Shown here in pieces: positions 35,484 through 40,941 of a stretch of DNA of 40,941 bases. Source of the stretch: Thermodesulfatator atlanticus DSM 21156 (GTDB lineage Bacteria; Desulfobacterota; Thermodesulfobacteria; Thermodesulfobacteriales; Thermodesulfatatoraceae); contig NZ_ATXH01000023.1 in NCBI RefSeq assembly GCF_000421585.1, forward strand, positions 1 to 40,941, written 5' to 3'. The notes beneath the pieces are model-generated. The model was not told the origin of the DNA. It did no database searches and saw only the letters and a program-made list of their open reading frames with translations. The number at the start of each line of letters is the position of its first letter. The stretch's first letter is position 1. The position numbers and the translations under genes were made by a program.

Positions 35484-38108
35484 CTAGAGGCGTTGTTTAC
35501 GCGTCTCATAAAGAAGCGGCCAGAGGGCCAGCACAAAGCTTCCGCGATACTGAGCAAGCCAGGTGTAAAGCCTCCCTACCACCTGTTGATAAGTTGCTTG
35601 CCAATTATTTTTCACCTGGCGCTCTACCATGCGCACGAGAAAGTAGCGCAAAAAAGCCGGCCACTTTACACACTTAAGCCTGTGCCAGGGTATAGAAGAT
35701 GACGAGAGAAAAAGGGCTTCTTCTTGTGCCAGGGCAGCCAGTTCGTTTAAGCGATAAAGCCCGCGACGGGTGAAAATATTTTGGCTATACCAGTTTGCAA
35801 GGGTTTGCTCTATTCCAAAAAGGTTTTCGAAATCCTGCCACTTAACAGCCATGCCAAACATGGAAATGGCCTTTTTCCCCTTACACCCCTTGGCAAGGTT
35901 CAGGGCCTCTTCTGCCTCTTCGGCCATAAGATCAACAGGCACGTGAGGCTTGTGAAGTGTTATGCCCGCGGAAAAGTGAAGTTTCGGGTTTTCGCACACG
36001 TAAGCAGCAAACTTTTCCCGCAAAAAAAGGGCCAGCTCGCGCACCCTGTTCCACGGGCCGATGAGGAAGAGATCGTCACCGCCGGCAAAGACCGTATAAA
36101 CGTCTTGAAAACGGCCGTTTTCTTCGTGTTCCAGGGCATAAGGGAGGTAAATCGTAAAAAAGTTGTTTAGCTGGCGACTCATGGTGGAAAGCCGCGAGAT
36201 GGTAAAAAGCCCTTCTGGAAGCCCGCAGCCAAAAATGGCCCCAAGGTTATCCACGTCAGCCTTAAGCACCCCCAGGGCCGGCAGGCCGTAGAACTTGCGT
36301 TTTTCTGGATTTTCTTCCGCAGGCTTTTGTTCCAGGGCAAGCTGCGCCAGATGATAAAAAGTCTTCGGAGCTCCTACCTCTATTTGGTCAATGAGAGAAA
36401 GAACTTTTTCTTCTTTTTTCTGGCCTACGAGATAGCGGTCATCCTGTTGGTCCTCTTTTTTAAAGACCGGCACGTAGCCGTTAATAGGCAAAAAGGTAGC
36501 CCCAACAGGGGCCTTGCCTTCTTTTACGTTTAAGTCGTAAAGACGAATAAGTTTTTTGTTGTCAGCAAGCTCTTTCGCACAACTATTTAGGAATTTTAGT
36601 TGATAAAGGCCGAAAAGTGGCTCTTTAAGATCACCGGCATCGTCTTTGATAACAGCCAGGCGCTCGCCTTTAACAAGCTTTGTGCCCAAAAAGGCCTGGT
36701 CCCTACAGAGCTTACAAGCGCAAGCCTTTTCTTCTTGTCCCCTACGTTTGATGTAGTCGTCGTTCAAGACTTCCTTGGCCGAAGGCCGCGTGTCACAGAG
36801 CGGACAAATTGCTTGGGGAAGCTCGTTGTCAAAGCTATCAAGGTAGTCTTCAAATACGCCACCATAGTGCGCAAGCTCAAACCTGTTGAACTTGGCCTCT
36901 TCAAGGTTATCAAGGTGCCTTTGCCAGAGTTTTACGAAACTTCCCCCGGTAAACTCAGAAGGGCTGGCCTCTGTGACGGCAAACCCAATGGCACATTCCC
37001 CAAAAAAGTTTTCGTAAAGCCAGCGATTTATTTCCTCGCGCACCTCGCCTATGGCCTTTTTGGCATTTTCCGTGTTGGGGGCAAGGAGATGAAACTTACC
37101 CGCAGCGGAGAAAAATACCGAAAGGAAGCTCAGGCCTATTTTTTCACAGAGCATTTCCGCAGCAAGCTCCATCAAGAGAGACACCAGAAAAGAACGCCCC
37201 CTCAAGAGCTTGGCCCGGTGGTGACGCTCCTCTCCGCCGCCGCGGAAGATGAAATGCTGAATGCCGTAAAAATCCCCTGAGACCAGGAAAAATTTTTTCG
37301 GGTTGTCATCACTTATGGCCTTCTCGTTAAGGCTTTCATTTTCGCGATGGTAGAGGTAAAGGGCCCCGGCTAAGGCCGCGGTGGTGCGCAGGTGGTCATA
37401 AAGAGAGACGTCATGGACGACCTTACCCACCCGCGCTGCCGGAATGTGGCTGGCATAAATACGCAGTAAAGAGTCAAAATGTTGCGCCCACAATTCCACG
37501 TGCTTCCTATGGCAAAGGGAAGTCAGGTCTTTTTCAAAATTTTCGAAAAGCCTGCGATATTCCTCTTTGGCTTCTTGCTTTTTTGGGTCTTTTGATTTTA
37601 CCGGAAAGATGTTTTTCGCGGAGACGGGCGCAAGGGGATAGCGATACTCAAAATCTTCAGGCTTGTCGAATTTTTTGTCTTGTCGAAGAAGCCGCTCAAA
37701 AATAGGCAAAAGCCTGGTCTGCCGGTACTCACGAATACCAATCTCTTCGCCTTTTTGAAATTCGGCCCGGTCAAAACCGCTGCTAAGCCTGTCGGCCTGA
37801 GTGATGATGAACTGAAGAGCAGTTTCTGGCTTATGGTGCTTGGCCGCAAGGTTAATAAAGGAATCAACGCGTTCTCCTTCTCCCCAATCACGCGCGTTCA
37901 GTTCTTCCGGCAGGATGGACTTATATTTTTCAATAAAGGCAGCGGTATAAAGGGCGTGGGCATGAGTATGGTGACCATCTCTAAAAGGTTGGTAAAGATC
38001 AGCGTTGTTTTCTTGGTAGCCGGCAGGAAGAGCTAAAGCCTCTTGTGCAAACTTACCAATATCGTGAAAGAGGGCGGCCAGCGATATCTTTAAAACAGTA
38101 TCTTTCAT
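35484..38108 (-). CDS. cas10: Type III-A signature protein Cas10/Csm1
   Basis: The 874-residue large subunit. The N-terminal HD nuclease domain has H15-D16 in FHDIGKF. The palm domain carries the cyclase motif GGDD at 676-679 (FAGGDDLFLIG), and KADVDNLGAIFG marks the preceding palm strand. A zinc-finger-like Cys set (CPLCDTRP and CACKLC) lies in the middle. Both nuclease and cyclic-oligoadenylate synthase sites look intact, so target binding should produce a second messenger, fitting the CARF-RelE gene at 39522-40640. First gene of the csm operon. No cas6, cas1, cas2 or array lies on either side in the window. Confidence 0.97.
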   Translation of the reverse strand: MKDTVLKISLAALFHDIGKFAQEALALPAGYQENNADLYQPFRDGHHTHAHALYTAAFIEKYKSILPEELNARDWGEGERVDSFINLAAKHHKPETALQFIITQADRLSSGFDRAEFQKGEEIGIREYRQTRLLPIFERLLRQDKKFDKPEDFEYRYPLAPVSAKNIFPVKSKDPKKQEAKEEYRRLFENFEKDLTSLCHRKHVELWAQHFDSLLRIYASHIPAARVGKVVHDVSLYDHLRTTAALAGALYLYHRENESLNEKAISDDNPKKFFLVSGDFYGIQHFIFRGGGEERHHRAKLLRGRSFLVSLLMELAAEMLCEKIGLSFLSVFFSAAGKFHLLAPNTENAKKAIGEVREEINRWLYENFFGECAIGFAVTEASPSEFTGGSFVKLWQRHLDNLEEAKFNRFELAHYGGVFEDYLDSFDNELPQAICPLCDTRPSAKEVLNDDYIKRRGQEEKACACKLCRDQAFLGTKLVKGERLAVIKDDAGDLKEPLFGLYQLKFLNSCAKELADNKKLIRLYDLNVKEGKAPVGATFLPINGYVPVFKKEDQQDDRYLVGQKKEEKVLSLIDQIEVGAPKTFYHLAQLALEQKPAEENPEKRKFYGLPALGVLKADVDNLGAIFGCGLPEGLFTISRLSTMSRQLNNFFTIYLPYALEHEENGRFQDVYTVFAGGDDLFLIGPWNRVRELALFLREKFAAYVCENPKLHFSAGITLHKPHVPVDLMAEEAEEALNLAKGCKGKKAISMFGMAVKWQDFENLFGIEQTLANWYSQNIFTRRGLYRLNELAALAQEEALFLSSSSIPWHRLKCVKWPAFLRYFLVRMVERQVKNNWQATYQQVVGRLYTWLAQYRGSFVLALWPLLYETRKQRL

Positions 38109-38404
38109 GCGCTTTTAACCCCATTATCCCCGCCCCCTTAAATTAAGAAGCCTGTGTATCATTTTTAGTTATCCCTGTCAAACATTTTTTGTTATTAATT
38201 GGGAGCCTTTTTACCTAACAAATCATCATCACTAGGAGGCCCTCATGGCCGATAAAGTGATCTCAGGAAATTACTACGATAGCTGCATTAGCTCAGACTT
38301 AATCTGACAGGGAGCCTTTCAAAAAGGAGTGGTTCAGACTGTCTTCCTAAGAGATCCACCAAAATCACTAAATAGGAGGATTAGCTATGACACTCCCTTA
38401 CAAT
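38109..38404. other. Upstream region of cas10 with short leadered ORFs and paired repeats
   Basis: TCCCTGTCA (38172-38180) is complementary to TGACAGGGA (38305-38313), and GGGAGCCTTT is directly repeated (38201-38210, 38310-38319). Two tiny plus-strand ORFs each have an AGGAGG: 38245-38307 (20 residues, starting MADKVISGNYYDS) and 38387-38440 (17 residues, overlapping the vapC 3' end). They could be gene remnants, leader peptides or chance. A structured RNA is possible, but I could not match it to tmRNA or another known RNA. The minus-strand cas10 promoter should also lie here. Confidence 0.35.
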
Positions 38405-38842
38405 TTACCAGATCCTCTCCATATATCCGTCAAAATCTGAATCGAAGCTCACAATCTTTTCCACACCGTACACACCCGCCCCGAAAACCAGAAAGGCGTC
38501 GTTGAAATTGAGTTTCCCTCCTGACTCTAGACATATCTTCTTGATCTCCCCCATGTGCTCCTTCAGTAAGGGATACCACAACCAGAGACGATCCCATATC
38601 CATTCGTCAAGTAGTCCGACTTTCTCCCTGAAAACTTCCGACTTTTTCTCTTCCGGTACCGTCCTTCTCCCCCATATCCGTCTCGAGAACACCGAAATGG
38701 TCTCCGTATATACCACGTCGGTGAACATCAAATCATAATGTCCAATTTTCTTCAGAATATTCCTGGCCTTCTCGTGCAGGACGTCTTTCCCGTCCACCAG
38801 TGCCACCAGAAATGAAGTGTCCACCAGAAGAATCTCATTCAT
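38405..38842 (-). CDS. vapC: PIN-domain RNase toxin (VapC family)
   Basis: The 145-residue PIN domain has acidic catalytic residues D8 (LLVDTSFLVAL), E47 (VYTETISVF), D115 (NFNDAFLV) and an Asp in FDSDFD near 134-138, enough for an active Mg-dependent RNase. The start at 38842 is preferred over an upstream ATG at 38866 because it gives the standard PIN N-terminus and an 8-base overlap with the antitoxin gene (ATGAATGA). VapC toxins usually cut tRNA or rRNA. Its place between the CARF effector and cas10 may be an addiction module or a passenger. Confidence 0.9.
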   Translation of the reverse strand: MNEILLVDTSFLVALVDGKDVLHEKARNILKKIGHYDLMFTDVVYTETISVFSRRIWGRRTVPEEKKSEVFREKVGLLDEWIWDRLWLWYPLLKEHMGEIKKICLESGGKLNFNDAFLVFGAGVYGVEKIVSFDSDFDGYMERIW

Positions 38843-39089
38843 CCCAGACGGCCTCCGAATCCTCAAGAGCGTCGCCCCCGCAAGAAACGATACCTATCAG
38901 TTTCTCAAGTTCACTTGCCCTTATAAGCTTGCGGTCCATTTCTTCTTTGAGTTTACGCTTAAGTCCCTCGGCAAGAATCTCTTCCACCACTCGGCTGGCC
39001 GGAACCCCTCTTTCGGCAGCATAGGTCTTTAAACCTGTAGCCAGTTTTTTTGGGATAGTATAGGAAACAGTTATCCTTTCTCCCCTCAT
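38835..39089 (-). CDS. vapB: Ribbon-helix-helix antitoxin (VapB-like)
   Basis: The 84-residue protein starts with RITVSYTIPKKLATGLKTYA, a ribbon-helix-helix DNA-binding pattern, followed by GVPASRVVEEILAEGLKRKL and an acidic toxin-binding tail. It overlaps vapC by 8 bases, the usual antitoxin-first layout. GGAGA lies 8 bases before the ATG. It likely autoregulates the pair through an operator just upstream. Confidence 0.85.
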   Translation of the reverse strand: MRGERITVSYTIPKKLATGLKTYAAERGVPASRVVEEILAEGLKRKLKEEMDRKLIRASELEKLIGIVSCGGDALEDSEAVWDE

Positions 39090-39521
39090 GTGTCATTCTC
39101 CATGTCTATTTTTCAATATGCAATATAATTCCTCTGCGGTTAAAATCAACTTTAACCCGAAATTATGCATAAGGATTTTCCAATGAGGAACGCTTGAATC
39201 TGACCCGCAGCAGGCTTACCGGACTACTCAACAGGCTGAAAGTCTCTTACGATCTCAACTGTCAACGGCCAAAGATTTTGACCCACCTACGGCCAATAAA
39301 ATTGACCCGCCCGCGGTCAACGTCCTAGTTTCTCCCTCAAACGGTAGCTCTTTCCCTCCAACATGAAAATGTGCGAGTGGTGAACAGCGAGTGGCGAATG
39401 GTGAGTGGTGAGTGTCATTGCGAGCGAACACAGTGAACGAAGCAATCTCGGTAAGCGAAGGGACAGGGATCGCGCGAGCGTACAAGTCGCCTCGATATGA
39501 CGCCTTGTCGGATAAAAATCT
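39090..39521. other. Gene-free region with IS21-like terminal repeats and REP-like sequence
   Basis: Two 23-bp direct repeats ACGGCCA...TTGACCCRCC start at 39265 and 39289 and resemble the multiple terminal repeats of IS21-family elements. No istA or istB reading frame is present, so at most an end remnant remains. 39373-39415 is a GTGAGTGG-type simple repeat. 39413-39449 is a TGTCATTGCGAGCGAA...CGAAGCAATCTC REP-like inverted repeat. The region separates the CARF-RelE gene from vapB. Confidence 0.5.
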
Positions 39522-40640
39522 TTATAAATGTTTTTCCAATTTTTCTATTTCAAAACGTTCATGTCCGAAGCAACGGCCATAAATACGAGCAGCGTCTCTG
39601 TCACTCCAGGCATAAATTTCGTGAGTGCAACCAGGCAAGGGCTTCCCTCTGAGCTTATGGCAATTGAGAGAACCCGGGTTAGGATGCTCCGGCTTTTCGA
39701 GATGAAGAGCTAGCTCATCCAAGCGTTTATTTATTTCATAGCGTCTATCAGGTGGAAGCTCGTTTACCGTTTTTTCAAATTCTCTGGTCCAGGAAATTCT
39801 TTCTGAAGGTGGAGGCCAGAGACATTCTTCGTAGATTTTACGCTTGGATTGTTGCCACACCAGTTCTCCCCAGGGAGAAAGTGTAATTTCGTAGTCTATC
39901 TCTATTAAGAAGCTGTCAGGAATCGCTTGAATTTCTTCTCTGCTTACGGGAAGCCCTAAAGCTAATCTGCGCCAAATATTTAGCGCATTTTTTATAGAAG
40001 TAACAACCTCAAGTGATATAGGGATGCGTGGAATACGCAACAACTCTTCGCTAGACTCGAAAATATAAACTGCTTCGTCTGCATAAAACTGAGCAAGTGT
40101 TTGTAATACTCCTTGAATACTTTTAAAGCCGCCAGTGAGGTTAAAAATAATTCGATAACCAGCCCTTTTATAGTCAGGAAGAACTTGGTGAATATGTTTT
40201 ACCAGCTCTGCTATTGCACAATGAAAATTGTCTAGGCTATCAGTTCGTAAACCCGCAATATTATCCCACACCTGAATCTGGGAAAATCTCTGTTTTTCAA
40301 GCCAGTCTTTTACCATTTTTGCTGTTTCTTTACCAAGCCAGGTATCAGTAGTAAGTAGAATATGTATATCATCATGTTTTGAAGCTAAATTTTCGTTATA
40401 TATACGATAAATACCGTTTATTTCTGCTGAAAGTTTTGCGGCTTCTTCAGGTTTGCTAGTTAATAAGTAATTTTTTCTCTCTTTTATGTGTTCTGAAAGC
40501 TTCTTTCCTTCTTCGCCAGAAACAGGAGAGACTAGATTAGCATACTTGAAGACCAAGCTTCTAATTTCACTTGAGGTATTATTCGTCAGAAGACTGGTGC
40601 CACAAGGCGAGAGGATGAGGCGTCTCAAAGTTTCTAACAT
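39522..40640 (-). CDS. CARF-RelE fusion, predicted cyclic-oligoadenylate-activated mRNA interferase (Cami1-like)
   Basis: The start at 40640 is chosen because GGAGGG lies 7 bases upstream; an ATG at 40655 has no such site. This gives 372 residues. The N-terminal CARF domain (about 1-205) has LILSPCGTSLLTN (8-20) and IFNLTGGFK (165-173), the two ligand-loop motifs of the Csx1/Csm6/APE2256 CARF class. A linker, possibly winged-helix, covers about 210-280. The C-terminal 85 residues match RelE/HigB-type toxins: FEKTVNELPPDRRYEINKRL, CHKLRGKPLPG, THEIYAW and DAARIYGR, with candidate catalytic Lys and Arg. CARF-RelE proteins (Cami1) cut mRNA on ribosomes after cA4 binding (established for A. vinosum). 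No HEPN Csm6 is present, so this is the likely ancillary effector of the Csm system. Confidence 0.85.
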   Translation of the reverse strand: MLETLRRLILSPCGTSLLTNNTSSEIRSLVFKYANLVSPVSGEEGKKLSEHIKERKNYLLTSKPEEAAKLSAEINGIYRIYNENLASKHDDIHILLTTDTWLGKETAKMVKDWLEKQRFSQIQVWDNIAGLRTDSLDNFHCAIAELVKHIHQVLPDYKRAGYRIIFNLTGGFKSIQGVLQTLAQFYADEAVYIFESSEELLRIPRIPISLEVVTSIKNALNIWRRLALGLPVSREEIQAIPDSFLIEIDYEITLSPWGELVWQQSKRKIYEECLWPPPSERISWTREFEKTVNELPPDRRYEINKRLDELALHLEKPEHPNPGSLNCHKLRGKPLPGCTHEIYAWSDRDAARIYGRCFGHERFEIEKLEKHL

Positions 40641-40716
40641 ACCATTTCCCTCCATTTTTCTGGTGATTCACTATTCATCGATCACTTATGGTCTCAATAC
40701 CTTCTTATTTAGGCAA

Positions 40717-40848
40717 GAGACCTTTGCAAAATATCTTTTCTTAAGGTCCGTTCAAGCATCCGTTCCCATTTTTCGGCACTAAAAATAGGAACGACTCTCC
40801 TTGAGCTTGTGCTCCGCAACTCTAATCTCGGCAATTTTGTAAAATCTC
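40717..40848. mobile_element. MITE-like palindromic element, copy E
   Basis: It starts with GAGACCTTTGCAAAAT (40717-40732) and ends with a decayed ATTTTGTAAAATCTC (to 40848). The interior order is inverted relative to copies A and D (CTTAAGGTCCGTTC near the left end). The core keeps CGTTCCCATTTTTCGG. No clear target duplication. It lies upstream of the CARF-RelE gene. Confidence 0.65.
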
Positions 40849-40941
40849 AAACAAGGTATCCTCATTCGTGGACAAGCAATAGGCTATCTATACCACTAAA
40901 GAGGGCCTAATGCCTTCTTAATCAGGCATGGTTTTCTCACT

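Noticed and set aside
38165-38380. tmRNA or other known structured RNA
   Set aside because: A GCTGCATTAGCT string recalls a tmRNA tag, but no tRNA-like ends, tag stop context or pseudoknots were found.

Overview
The window carries a moderate-G+C bacterial genome segment whose centre, 8765-30713, encodes a complete bacterial-type Wood-Ljungdahl (reductive acetyl-CoA) pathway. A selenoprotein formate dehydrogenase, Hdr/Mvh electron-transfer proteins, a desulforedoxin-like protein and a rubredoxin, a double-cubane-cluster reductase and a type III-A CRISPR system fit a strictly anaerobic, autotrophic, thermophilic sulfur-metabolising bacterium. My best guess is a Thermodesulfobacteriota member close to Thermodesulfatator. 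This is inferred from gene content alone; no rRNA gene is present.

Layout. 1-257: no gene seen. 258-2229 (-): nnr-tsaE housekeeping pair. 2442-5548 (+): a cysteine-rich lipoprotein, then overlapping bioA and bioF. 5536-7556 (-): ATP-dependent activase plus a double-cubane-cluster reductase. 7557-8764: repeats, a small unknown gene (-) and the upstream region of fhs. 8765-30713 (+): fhs, folD, acsA/cooS, hdrA (Sec), mvhD (Sec), an hdrC-like gene, a second mvhD-like gene, metV, a metF-acsD fusion, acsB, acsC, acsE and a 1366-residue fused formate dehydrogenase (Sec). 30741-31275 (-): a desulforedoxin-like protein and a rubredoxin, separated from the formate dehydrogenase by a strong bidirectional terminator. 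31643-38108 (-): csm5, csm4, csm3, csm2, cas10. 38405-39089 (-): vapBC toxin-antitoxin. 39522-40640 (-): a CARF-RelE fusion, probably a cyclic-oligoadenylate-activated, Cami1-like mRNA interferase.

How the genes work together. CO2 is reduced to formate (FDH), loaded on tetrahydrofolate (Fhs), reduced to methylene-THF (FolD) and then to methyl-THF (MetF/MetV with HdrA, MvhD and HdrC-like electron carriers). AcsE moves the methyl group to the corrinoid protein AcsC/AcsD, and AcsB joins it to CO made by AcsA. Two features stand out. Three proteins carry in-frame TGA codons at known redox-Cys/Sec positions with candidate SECIS hairpins, so they read as selenoproteins, not broken genes. MetF is also joined through a tetratricopeptide-like linker to AcsD, the small corrinoid-protein subunit, physically tying methyl-THF formation to the methyl acceptor.

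A family of about 130-bp MITE-like palindromic elements (terminal GAGACCTTTGCAAAAT) occurs in six full or degraded copies. One, flanked by a 5-bp GTCAT duplication, lies between csm3 and csm4 and splits the csm operon. No CRISPR array, cas6, cas1 or cas2 is in the window, so the interference module needs crRNAs made elsewhere.
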